64,000 nt of DNA. Origin: Oceanobacillus salinisoli. Its GTDB lineage: Bacteria > Bacillota > Bacilli > Bacillales > Amphibacillaceae. Where the stretch lies: assembly GCF_009733865.1 (NCBI RefSeq), contig NZ_WOFB01000007.1, positions 186,001 through 250,000 on the forward strand. Reading direction: 5' to 3'. Below the pieces are notes generated by a model. It was not told where the DNA came from, searched no databases, and was given only the letters and a program-made list of their open reading frames with translations. The stretch's first letter is position 1. Each line of letters starts with the position of its first letter. The translations under genes were made by a program, and so were the position numbers. This document shows positions 53,884 through 61,493 of the stretch, piece by piece.

Positions 53884-54303
53884 ATGTATCAAAAAATCTT
53901 ATTAGCTACAGATGGTTCAGAACATGCAAACCGGGCAGCAAAACATGCTTTGGAACTGGCGAAAATGAATGCGGATTCAAAAGTGGAAGTCGTTTATGTA
54001 GTGGACCATGATAAAGTGAAATCTGACGTGTTAGCAAACTGGAATTCAGCAGATATGGGGGACAAAAGAAAAGTACAGATAAAAAATATTGAAAAAATGG
54101 CAAAAGATGCTAATGTGAACTATGAGATTGTATTCCTGCACGGTGACCCTGGCCCACAGATTGTAAAACACGCTAATGATAAGGAATTTGATGTTGTTGT
54201 GATTGGGAGTAGAGGATTAAATGTTCTTCAGGAATTTGTATTGGGCAGTGTCAGTCATAAAGTGGCAAAACGAGCAAATTGTCCGGTAATGATTGTAAAA
54301 TAG
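53884..54303 (+). CDS. Universal stress protein (UspA family)
   Basis: This 139-residue protein has the UspA fold. ILLATDGSEHANRAAKHALEL comes at the N-terminus. The ATP-binding pattern G-x2-G-x9-G-S lies in IGSRGLNVLQEFVLGSVSHKV, and CPVMIVK closes the domain. An ATP-binding type is expected. It lies 16 bases after the SulP pseudogene with GGGAGG before its ATG; SulP-UspA pairs are common. Since the permease is broken, the gene may be outliving its original partner. Confidence 0.93.
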   Translation: MYQKILLATDGSEHANRAAKHALELAKMNADSKVEVVYVVDHDKVKSDVLANWNSADMGDKRKVQIKNIEKMAKDANVNYEIVFLHGDPGPQIVKHANDKEFDVVVIGSRGLNVLQEFVLGSVSHKVAKRANCPVMIVK

Positions 54304-54317
54304 AATAGAAATGAAAG

Positions 54318-54351
54318 GGCTATCATTTATTTGTGATGGCCTATTTTTTTT
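54318..54351 (+). terminator. Terminator after the UspA gene
   Basis: GGCTATCA pairs with TGATGGCC (one G-T) around an 8-base loop, followed by a thymine run. Confidence 0.8.
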
Positions 54352-54510
54352 CACCTTACTAGGATTTTAAGTAAAGAGTTTTAGCCAAGAGGTGAGTTTG
54401 ACATAGCTAAAATTTTAACATAGCTTAAAAATTTAAAATATTTTTGTAACATTCTTCTCTAAATTCCGTCTAAACCTGGAAATAGACATTTTAGATTGGG
54501 GGTCCATGTT

Positions 54511-55428
54511 ATGAAAAAACGCTTATGGACAGGTCTCTTCATGATGTGCATTCTAGGATTATTTACAGCTTGCAGTAACCAGGACAGTAGTACGGAATCA
54601 CAGAATGCTGCCATGACGGAGTCGGAAGTAAGAGAAGATAGCAGTACTTTTTCAGATGAAAGTGTAGACGAAAATTCAGTGGAAATGGAAGGTGCTGAAG
54701 GGGAGCGGGAGTCCGTAGAAGCAGGAGAAGTCACCCAAAGTGATCGCAAAATTATCTATCATGCAAACCTTAACATTGAAGTGAAAAATGTAGATCAGGC
54801 AATTAGTGATATTCATGCAAGAGCATCTAATGCCGGTGGATATATTGTGGAATCCATAACACAAGGAGAAACAGAAAACGAAACAGCATCCGGACAAATT
54901 ACCGCACGGATACCACAGGAACATTTTCAGGATTTTATTCAATTTGTTGAGGAAGGAAGCAGTAAAGTCATGGAAAGTTCTGTTTCCGGTCAGGATGTGA
55001 CAGAGGAATATATTGATTTAGAATCAAGGCTGAAATCGAAGCGTGCAGTAGAAGAAAGGCTGCTTTCTTTTATGGAGCAAGCAGAAGAAACAGAGGATTT
55101 GCTGGCTATTTCCAATGATTTGGCAAACGTCCAGGAAGATATAGAAGAAATCATTGGTCGCATGAATTACTTGGAAGATAAATCGGATTTAGCGACAGTT
55201 ACTATCTATCTTCAGGAAAATAATGTAACCCTTTCTGGGATGAGTGAGGATGATTTAAATACATGGGAAAAGACGAAGCAGCAATTTTTAAAGAGTCTTA
55301 ATTTCCTTGTTAAAGCTTTCTCAGGAATGTTTGTTTTCTTTATTGGAAATCTACCAATCCTAATTCTTTTAAGTTTGATTGCATTTGTTATTTATTATTT
55401 TATTCGAAAAAGGAAAAAAGAAGATTAA
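54511..55428 (+). CDS. DUF4349 membrane lipoprotein
   Basis: This lipoprotein of about 305 residues has signal peptide and lipobox FTACS near residue 18. A Ser/Glu-rich linker is followed by the DUF4349 domain (KIIYHANLNIEVKNVDQAI, GGYIVESITQGE, ITARIPQEHFQDFI, VTEEYIDLESRLKSKRAVEERL). This contains a long coiled coil and ends with a membrane helix (GMFVFFIGNLPILILLSLIAF) and basic tail. The protein is thus held at both ends, facing outside. GGGGGT lies eight bases before 54511. The family function is unknown. Confidence 0.9.
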   Translation: MKKRLWTGLFMMCILGLFTACSNQDSSTESQNAAMTESEVREDSSTFSDESVDENSVEMEGAEGERESVEAGEVTQSDRKIIYHANLNIEVKNVDQAISDIHARASNAGGYIVESITQGETENETASGQITARIPQEHFQDFIQFVEEGSSKVMESSVSGQDVTEEYIDLESRLKSKRAVEERLLSFMEQAEETEDLLAISNDLANVQEDIEEIIGRMNYLEDKSDLATVTIYLQENNVTLSGMSEDDLNTWEKTKQQFLKSLNFLVKAFSGMFVFFIGNLPILILLSLIAFVIYYFIRKRKKED

Positions 55429-55788
55429 TCTTTACAGGAGTTAAGCTAGAAAATGTCGAATGTAATAGAAACTACCCTAATCTAAAGGGGGGACTTATGT
55501 GGATATGGGGAGATTTACGGTGATATGACTCAAAGGAAGTCGAAACATAAAACCAGTCAAGATTGGTTATGTTCTTTTCAAAAATTAATGGGGAGGGGAA
55601 TGCAACTGGAGTTTACAAGAAAGTCCGGTCAAGAAATTTAGCAAAATGTTTGCTAGAAAATGAGGTTCAGAGCTAGTTATGTTTAAAGGGGATCATCATA
55701 CGTAAAGCCGTGTTCATAAAAGGGATATATCGAGATTTAAAAAGTCTATGTGATGATACGACCACAGATTAATCAAGGGGGAGAAAAG
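55429..55788. other. Intergenic stretch, no gene seen
   Basis: There are 360 bases between the DUF4349 gene and the methyltransferase. Frames are short. A GGGGAGGGGAATG near 55590 has only 12 codons after it. No strong hairpin was found. The methyltransferase promoter probably lies here. Confidence 0.4.
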
Positions 55789-56562
55789 TTGAATCATTCT
55801 AAAATAAATCAGGACAATTGGAATGCGCAATTATACGATGGGAAGCATGGTTTTGTTTCGAAGCATGGAAGTCGTTTAATAGAACTATTGGAACCAAAAA
55901 AAGGGGAAGTCATTTTAGATCTTGGCTGTGGTACAGGGGATTTGGCAAATGATCTTTTTAATAGTGGTGTAAATGTGGTCGGAGTAGATAAATCCGAAAA
56001 TATGATCGAACAAGCGAGAATGAAGTACCCGGAAATTTCCTTTTATGCTGCGGATGCTACGGAACTAACATACGATCATGAATTCGATGCGGTGTTTTCG
56101 AATGCCGTTCTTCATTGGGTAAAACCTCCGCATAAAGCCTTGGCCTGTATTTACCTAAGTTTAAAAAATGGTGGAAGATTTGTTGCCGAATTCGGCGGAA
56201 AAGGCAACGTTCAAACGATTATCGACGAAATCATTGATCAAATAAAACAAAATGGGAATCCATTTAAAGAAGAAAATTTCCCGTGGTTTTATCCAAGTAT
56301 TGCTGAATATACCGCATTAATGGAGGAAGTAGGATTTAGGGTGACGTTCGCCCAGCATTTCGACAGGCCAACCCTATTAGAGGGAGAAAATGGATTAAGA
56401 AACTGGGTAGAAATGTTTGCCGGTTCATTGCTTAAGGATATGATGGAATCGGAAAAAGAATCTATTTTAACCAACGTGGAAAACAACTTAAGAGAGAAGA
56501 TATATGAGGATGGTCAGTGGGTAGCTGACTATAAGCGAATCCGTGTTATTGGTATAAAATAA
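55789..56562 (+). CDS. Class I SAM-dependent methyltransferase
   Basis: This protein of about 257 residues has the Rossmann methyltransferase motifs VILDLGCGTGDLAND (motif I), VVGVDKSENMIEQAR (motif II) and FDAVFSNAVLHWV (motif IV, with the tryptophan-valine ending of the Methyltransf_11/25-like group such as trans-aconitate methyltransferase). AAGGGGGAG lies seven bases before the TTG at 55789; an in-frame ATG at 55750 precedes it but lacks a site. It is a single gene ended by a strong terminator. The substrate is unknown. Confidence 0.88.
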   Translation: MNHSKINQDNWNAQLYDGKHGFVSKHGSRLIELLEPKKGEVILDLGCGTGDLANDLFNSGVNVVGVDKSENMIEQARMKYPEISFYAADATELTYDHEFDAVFSNAVLHWVKPPHKALACIYLSLKNGGRFVAEFGGKGNVQTIIDEIIDQIKQNGNPFKEENFPWFYPSIAEYTALMEEVGFRVTFAQHFDRPTLLEGENGLRNWVEMFAGSLLKDMMESEKESILTNVENNLREKIYEDGQWVADYKRIRVIGIK

Positions 56563-56574
56563 TAGGAAATACAT

Positions 56575-56607
56575 AAAAGCTGCGAAATAAGCTATTCGCA
56601 GCTTTTT
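56575..56607 (+). terminator. Terminator after the methyltransferase
   Basis: AAAAGCTGCGAA pairs perfectly with TTCGCAGCTTTT around an 8-base loop, with a further thymine. Confidence 0.9.
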
Positions 56608-56614
56608 AAATATT

Positions 56615-56789
56615 ATCACGTGATTAACTGGCTGTAAGACCCCCACCTCAAGAATTCGAGATACTTCAACAATTATAAGAGGGGATCAACAGCCAGTAAA
56701 CTCCTGATTCGTTCAGAGGCCTTTAGGTCATCCTTTAGGGCTAACAATCAGTGGGGGTGAAAAAAACCCCCACTGATTGAAGATTCACT
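56615..56789 (+). repeat. Structured repeat R2 (full copy, abuts ssuA stop)
   Basis: The order is ATCACGTGATTA, then ACTGGCTGT (56627-56635) pairing with ACAGCCAGT (56689-56697). Inside that is a second stem, GACCCC.. with GAGGGGATC. Then comes a small CTCCTGATTCGTTCAGAG hairpin, and finally AATCAGTGGGGG (56746-56757) pairing with CCCCCACTGATT (56767-56778) around an A-rich loop. It ends GAAGATTCAC and runs straight into the stop of the minus-strand gene at 56790. Confidence 0.85.
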
Positions 56790-57815
56790 TTATTTGCTGG
56801 CACTTGCCAGTTCTGTTTCAATAAAGCTCGTGTTTACCAATCCATCCAGGTTTGGTTTTTCTTTTAAGAATTCGAGCTCATATGAAGAGTCCGCAAATTC
56901 CTGTAAAACATTGCCGTCTACTTCATATGTGAAATCAATTCGTTCCCAGGCTTTTTCAATGACGGAGGCGGAAAGCTCTTGCCCAGTAATATCCGCAATT
57001 TTTTCACGTGCTATCGTTTTTGCTTCTTCTGGATTGTCATTGATGAAATCTGTTGCTTTTTTATGGCCATCTACAATGCTTTGAACTAATTCCGGATTAT
57101 TTTCTACTAAATCCTGAGAAGTTACGAAAACTGCTGCAGGTAATGTTTCTCCATATGCCACATCAGGTGTATCGATGAGGACTTTTCCGCTTCCTTCTTC
57201 TTCAATCACTGCTGCCCAAGGTTCAGGAACGGTAGCTACATCCACTTTTCCAGATAGGAACATGCTATGATATGTTGCAGGTTCACCAGTAACATGTTTC
57301 ATTTCTCCACCGACACGGTCAGAAGTAAGGTTATACACTTCGCTCATTAATGTTTCAAATTGTACGTCATGTGTGCAGCCAACTCTTGGGGAGATAAATG
57401 TTTTCCCGGCTAAATCCTCCGGAGAATCAATATCTGCATCACTTCTAGCCATAATGACCGTTCCACCAGTGGAACCACCGGCTATTACATTCACTTCTGA
57501 ACCGCTTGTGAAGTGGTTCATTGCTGGCCCCGGTCCGACAAGTCCGCCTTGTATTTCTCCTGCTGCAAGTGCCGTCATAAATGATGACCCATCCGGGAAG
57601 AATTGATAGTTAATCGTTGTACCATCAGGGAATGTCTCTGAATATAAGTCTTTCTCTTCAGCCACCATTCCGGCTACATGGTTAATATTAGGGAAATATC
57701 CAATAGTAATCTCGTCTGGAATATTGCCTTCTGAGCTTTCTCCTTCGCCGCTTCCGCAAGCTGCCAACACCAAGCTAAGGGCAATCATTCCGACAAATAG
57801 TAAAAACTTCTTCAT
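56790..57815 (-). CDS. ABC importer substrate-binding lipoprotein (SsuA/TauA/NrtA-like)
   Basis: This 341-residue receptor has signal peptide and lipobox LAACG (cysteine at about residue 20). The domain fits the NMT1/SsuA-like periplasmic-binding fold: ITIGYFPNINHVAGMVAEEKD, FFPDGSSFMTALAAGEIQGGL, GKTFISPRVGCTHDVQFE and VATVPEPWAAVIEEEGSGK. Sulfonates, taurine, nitrate or a pyrimidine precursor are the usual ligands; sequence alone does not choose. It follows the ATPase and permease genes on the same strand with an 81-base spacer containing a short repeat. The structured repeat R2 begins at its stop codon. Confidence 0.88.
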   Translation of the reverse strand: MKKFLLFVGMIALSLVLAACGSGEGESSEGNIPDEITIGYFPNINHVAGMVAEEKDLYSETFPDGTTINYQFFPDGSSFMTALAAGEIQGGLVGPGPAMNHFTSGSEVNVIAGGSTGGTVIMARSDADIDSPEDLAGKTFISPRVGCTHDVQFETLMSEVYNLTSDRVGGEMKHVTGEPATYHSMFLSGKVDVATVPEPWAAVIEEEGSGKVLIDTPDVAYGETLPAAVFVTSQDLVENNPELVQSIVDGHKKATDFINDNPEEAKTIAREKIADITGQELSASVIEKAWERIDFTYEVDGNVLQEFADSSYELEFLKEKPNLDGLVNTSFIETELASASK

Positions 57816-57864
57816 GAACTTCTCATCCTTTCTAGACTGATAGATTATTATAGTTATTCGACGA

Positions 57865-57896
57865 AAATCGACAAATTCCGGGAAGTGACAGGCACC
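57865..57896 (-). repeat. Short repeat directly after a stop codon, copy 2
   Basis: On the minus strand the TAG stop of the permease at 57897 is followed directly by GGTGCCTGTCACTTCCCGGA, then ATTTGTCGATTTTCGTCG. The block GTGCCTGTCACTTCCCGGA is identical to copy 1 at 51484. Confidence 0.85.
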
Positions 57897-58655
57897 CTAT
57901 TGCATGCCCCATCTTCGCATGACGGTTTTTTCTAATTTGGAGAAGACAAAGTGATCGACGACTGCTCCGATAACACCGATAATGATAATGATTCCTATAA
58001 CTTGATCCATTCTTGCGTAATCCTGTGCATAACTTAACGTATATCCTAACCCTGGTCCATTACTTAACAGCTCACCGGCCATTAATGCCCGCCAACTGAA
58101 TGCCCATGCCAGACGCAGACCGGACATAAAGTAAGGAATGCTTGCTGGTACTTCAACACGGTAGAATAATGGCCATCCTTTGGTTCCCATTGTTCTAGCA
58201 GCCCTAACCAATTGTGGTGGGACATTATGAATGGCTGATCGAACGTTCATTGCCATAACGAAAGTACCGCCAAGTACGATAACGAAGACTACCGAGAATT
58301 CGGTAAAACCAAATAGCATAATTGCCAGTGGAACCCATACGATACTTGGAATACTCTGCATGGCAATTAAATACATGCCAGCTGTTTCATCGGCTTGTTT
58401 GGATTTTCCAAAAATAACCCCGATAACAGTTCCAATTAAAATAGCTAAGGATAATCCACTAAATAAATGCTTAAAGCTTGCACCTAAGGCGATTAGGAAT
58501 TCTCCGCTTGCGAATCCTTCATATAATGCGGTAAAAACCTTCAGTGGAGAAGGGAAAGTAATTTCTGGAAAAAACTTCAATTCAAAAATGAGCTGCCATA
58601 TTCCGATGACGACGACTAAAAATAATATCCGCTTGATGATGATATTCCACTTCAT
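57897..58655 (-). CDS. ABC importer permease (SsuC-like)
   Basis: This 252-residue protein of the binding-protein-dependent permease family has six helices. The EAA coupling loop is visible as VEVPASIPYFMSGLRLAWAFS, followed by WRALMAGELLSNGPGLGY. N-terminal text such as FPSPLKVFTALYEGF matches SsuC/TauC. Its start overlaps the ATPase stop by four bases (ATGA), so the two are translationally coupled. It is part of an ssuB-ssuC-ssuA operon. Confidence 0.92.
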   Translation of the reverse strand: MKWNIIIKRILFLVVVIGIWQLIFELKFFPEITFPSPLKVFTALYEGFASGEFLIALGASFKHLFSGLSLAILIGTVIGVIFGKSKQADETAGMYLIAMQSIPSIVWVPLAIMLFGFTEFSVVFVIVLGGTFVMAMNVRSAIHNVPPQLVRAARTMGTKGWPLFYRVEVPASIPYFMSGLRLAWAFSWRALMAGELLSNGPGLGYTLSYAQDYARMDQVIGIIIIIGVIGAVVDHFVFSKLEKTVMRRWGMQ

Positions 58656-59425
58656 TGGCTTAACTCTTCCTTTAAAACTTTATTAATTTCCACTTCCAAG
58701 AGGTCCATTATCTCTTTTTCCAGTTGAATAGCCTCGAGATTGCCTCTTTTTCTTGGACGTTCGATGTCTACGGTAATATCTTTAATAATCCGGCCAGGTC
58801 GGGTTCCCATGACGACAATACGATCAGATAGTTTTATCGCTTCCTGGATACTATGCGTCACGAAAAGAATGGTTTTCTGTGTTTCCTGCCAGATTTTCAT
58901 CAATTCATCATGCATAATATGGCGGGTTTGTTCATCGAGGGCACCAAATGGTTCATCCATTAGCAGCACTTTTGGATCCATTGCCAGTGCACGGGCAATA
59001 GCTACGCGCTGTTGCATACCTCCGGATAATTCAAAAATATAGTTTTCTTTGAATCTGCTTAATTGAACCATTTTCAAAAAATGATCTGCCCGGTCATTTG
59101 CTTCTTGTTTAGACATTTTCCCTTTCAATGGAAACGTAATATTATCCCGTACGTTTAGCCATGGAAATAAGGAAGGCTGCTGGAACACCATGCCACGATC
59201 CGGACCCGGTTTTTTAATAGTCTTTCCCTCGAGGATAATGTTTCCTTCCGAGGCATTTTCAAGTCCCGCTACCATAGACAGCAGTGTCGATTTCCCGCAT
59301 CCTGATGGTCCAAGTATGGATACAAATTGGTTTTCGGTTATATCTAAATTGATGTCGGAAAAAACCTGGAATTCTTTTTCTTCCGTTGCAAAGGTTTTAC
59401 CAACTTCCTTTAGTTGAAGAAACAA
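58652..59425 (-). CDS. ABC importer ATP-binding protein (SsuB-like)
   Basis: This 257-residue ATPase has Walker A GPSGCGKST, signature LSGGMQQRVAIARALAMD, Walker B VLLMDEPFGALD and switch LFVTHSIQEAIKLSDRIVVM. The text GTRPGRIIKDITVDIERPRKR is typical of the nitrate/sulfonate/taurine group. It is the first gene of the operon. Two structured repeats, R3 and R4, lie in the 540 bases upstream, and R2 lies at the far end of the operon. Confidence 0.93.
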   Translation of the reverse strand: MFLQLKEVGKTFATEEKEFQVFSDINLDITENQFVSILGPSGCGKSTLLSMVAGLENASEGNIILEGKTIKKPGPDRGMVFQQPSLFPWLNVRDNITFPLKGKMSKQEANDRADHFLKMVQLSRFKENYIFELSGGMQQRVAIARALAMDPKVLLMDEPFGALDEQTRHIMHDELMKIWQETQKTILFVTHSIQEAIKLSDRIVVMGTRPGRIIKDITVDIERPRKRGNLEAIQLEKEIMDLLEVEINKVLKEELSQ

Positions 59426-59543
59426 TAGACCATCTCCTTAACGCTATAATTCCTATGAAAATAGTTGGGTTTGTATGTTATATATTATACGGAGGCATGC
59501 GCATATGTGTCAATAATTTTTGGAAGATTTCCAAGGAATTTCT
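59426..59543 (-). promoter_or_regulatory. Likely promoter region of the ssuBCA-type operon
   Basis: There are 118 bases between repeat R3 and the ATPase start. The minus strand contains TATAAT-like text (TATAATATATAACATAC around 59475-59490). No S-box, T-box or other riboswitch fold was recognised. The assignment is tentative. Confidence 0.35.
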
Positions 59544-59700
59544 ATCACGTGGCTAACTGGCTGTAAGACCCCCACTTCAAGATATTGAGATATTTCAAGA
59601 ATGATAAGTAGGGGCGGTCAGCCAACAGACACCTGATTTCGTTCATCCATTATTCATTGAGGGATGAAAAAATCCCAACTGAATTAAAATTCTCTTATTC
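59544..59700 (+). repeat. Structured repeat R3 (diverged full-length copy)
   Basis: It has ATCACGTGGCTA, ACTGGCTGT (59556-59564) and TAAGACCCCCACTTCAAG, with the inner partner AAGTAGGGGCGGTC and outer partner CAGCCA. Then comes ACCTGATTTCGTTCA and a shortened distal hairpin (GAGGGAT with ATCCC). The base changes keep the stems partly paired. Confidence 0.75.
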
Positions 59701-59750
59701 GGGATTGTTAAGGGAAATGTAAACGAGGGATACTGAAAAAATCACTATGA

Positions 59751-59783
59751 AACCCTGAACCGAAAAGATCCAGGGGTTTTTAT
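59751..59783. terminator. Terminator-like hairpin between R3 and R4
   Basis: AACCCTG pairs with CAGGGGTT, followed by TTTATT. No plus-strand gene precedes it closely, so its role is unclear. Confidence 0.45.
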
Positions 59784-59790
59784 TCTGATT

Positions 59791-59967
59791 TATCACTTAA
59801 CTGGCTGTAAGACCCTTAACGAGAAGAACTCGAGATACATCAAGAATTATAAGTGGGGGTCGGGCAGCCAGTAAACTCCTGATTCGTTCAGAGGTCTGCG
59901 GGTCTCTCCTTGTGGTACTAACAATCAGTGGGGGATGAAAAAAACCCCCACTGATTGAAGATTCACT
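59791..59967 (+). repeat. Structured repeat R4 (full copy, abuts the stop of the 458-residue gene)
   Basis: ATCACTTA, then ACTGGCTG (59800-59807) with CAGCCAGT (59865-59872), an inner arm AAGTGGGGGTC, CTCCTGATTCGTTCAGAG, and the distal 12-bp hairpin AATCAGTGGGGG (59923-59934)/CCCCCACTGATT (59945-59956). The end GAAGATTCACTTTATTT is identical to R2 through the stop codon of the minus-strand gene. Confidence 0.85.
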
Positions 59968-61344
59968 TTATTTATTCATCTGCACCATGAGCTGCTGATA
60001 TGCCTTTGCTTCTTCGCGATTGCCCATTTCTGCATAGATTTTAGATAAATAATTTACCGGTTTGGGGTCTTCTGGATTCATTTCCATTTCCCATTTGAAA
60101 CAGTCAATGGATTTTTCTAGCTGTTGAAAATCGAGATACATTTCTCCTAAGGCAAACTGACGGTCCGGATCATTCGTTAATTTTTTCATTTTCTTTAGTT
60201 TCTGTTCAAGGGAAAGGTGGATGTTAGCTTGTTGGAATGGAGCAAACCACTCCATAATTTTGTTTAGACTGTATTCGTCAAAAAAGGCGGAGACAAACGG
60301 TGTCACTAATTTCTCCAATGTAATCTTATTATGATTGGATATCGTAAGCAGCCGTTTATTGGACGATTCAAAATTTGAAACAAGAACTGAAGTATCAGCT
60401 TTTTCCAATTTTTCTATAAGGAGAGGAAGCTGTTTTTCCTGTGGCTGAATATCATTAGTAAGGATAAATTGGGCTATATCATTCGGCTCGCCACCGTCCA
60501 GTAGTAGAGAAAATAATTCTTCTGTAATATTGGCAGAATGGTCCGTATCGATTAAATCACCCAGAATCCGAATTTGGTCGTGTAATGGGAAATTTTTAAT
60601 AAGCTCTTTCAGTTCTTGAAAATTGGCCATCGTAAACTGATGTTTGAGGAGATCAAGGCGAACAGCGATTTCATCAAGGCTTCGATGCTGGTCTCTATAT
60701 AATTGAAATAGGATTTGGGAAAAAGCGGGATCGTAGCGATTGTCAAAACATACTAATTCCGCATAATCAGGGTCTTTTTCATAGAGGGTGTTTAAATCGT
60801 TATAATGTTTTTCATAACGCTGAAACTGCAGATTGTGGAGCATGTCAAAAACAAATTTGTTGGAAGGATTATAATTGGAATAATATTTTAATGCTTGGTA
60901 GGCGGTGAAATCTTTCCCGTTCCTACGATAGTCATAAAATGTATTTTTAAATAACTTTCTGCTTGAACCTTGTTTCGTAAAGGAATTGAAGAAGAGGAAG
61001 ATAAATGCAATTTCTTTACTGGAGTATTGTTTTGGCAGTGACTTAATCAACTGATTAAACTTGGTGAAATGGAAAGTTTTATCGTGGACGAGATGTGTGA
61101 TAAATGGATGTATGCGATCGTAACAGATGCCGTGTTTACATGCCTGATGGATATAGGAATTAAGTCGAATTTGATTTGCCTTCACACCGTTAACAAAATG
61201 ATTTTTAAAAAAGACAGCATAGTAAAAATTGGATTGGTGGTCTGTTGCTTCGATGATTTTCGTCTGTTTATATACGATAAGTTTTTCTACGGTTAAGGTT
61301 AGCTGCTTTTTGTTAACTTTCGCCTGGAACTGATTTTTATTCAT
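59968..61344 (-). CDS. Uncharacterised protein with C-terminal TPR-like helices
   Basis: I do not recognise a named family. The 458 residues begin with a basic beta-rich domain of about 90 residues (VNKKQLTLTVEKLIVYKQTK) and continue with a long helical region. The last 70 residues resemble tetratricopeptide repeats (QFALGEMYLDFQQLEKSIDCF, NYLSKIYAEMGNREEAKAY). No signal or membrane segments are present. GGGAGG is spaced correctly only for the ATG at 61344. The opposite-strand acyl-CoA ligase shares its upstream region. Repeat R4 begins at its stop codon. Confidence 0.75.
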   Translation of the reverse strand: MNKNQFQAKVNKKQLTLTVEKLIVYKQTKIIEATDHQSNFYYAVFFKNHFVNGVKANQIRLNSYIHQACKHGICYDRIHPFITHLVHDKTFHFTKFNQLIKSLPKQYSSKEIAFIFLFFNSFTKQGSSRKLFKNTFYDYRRNGKDFTAYQALKYYSNYNPSNKFVFDMLHNLQFQRYEKHYNDLNTLYEKDPDYAELVCFDNRYDPAFSQILFQLYRDQHRSLDEIAVRLDLLKHQFTMANFQELKELIKNFPLHDQIRILGDLIDTDHSANITEELFSLLLDGGEPNDIAQFILTNDIQPQEKQLPLLIEKLEKADTSVLVSNFESSNKRLLTISNHNKITLEKLVTPFVSAFFDEYSLNKIMEWFAPFQQANIHLSLEQKLKKMKKLTNDPDRQFALGEMYLDFQQLEKSIDCFKWEMEMNPEDPKPVNYLSKIYAEMGNREEAKAYQQLMVQMNK

Positions 61345-61439
61345 CTTCATTCCTCCCTTATCTTACTTCCTATCATATCACATTTTAAGTAAAGAACACA
61401 TATCATGAAGTTTTTCTTTCTAAATTATTTGATATCTGA

Positions 61440-61465
61440 TATAATATCTAGAAATTAGTATCTAG
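61440..61465 (+). promoter_or_regulatory. Probable promoter -10 with adjacent heptamer repeat
   Basis: TATAAT (61440-61445) is a consensus -10 about 50 bases before the ligase ATG; the -35 is weak. Immediately downstream, TATCTAG occurs at 61445-61451 and 61459-61465, 14 bases apart. CTAGA/TCTAG also form an inverted repeat. This looks like an operator over the start site. Confidence 0.45.
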
Positions 61466-61493
61466 TACTAAAAAATGATAGGAGGATGTTGTG

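Noticed and set aside
55590-55645. Small ORF after GGGGAGGGGAATG
   Set aside because: The ribosome binding site is good but the frame is only 12 codons and ends at TAG; no context supports a peptide.
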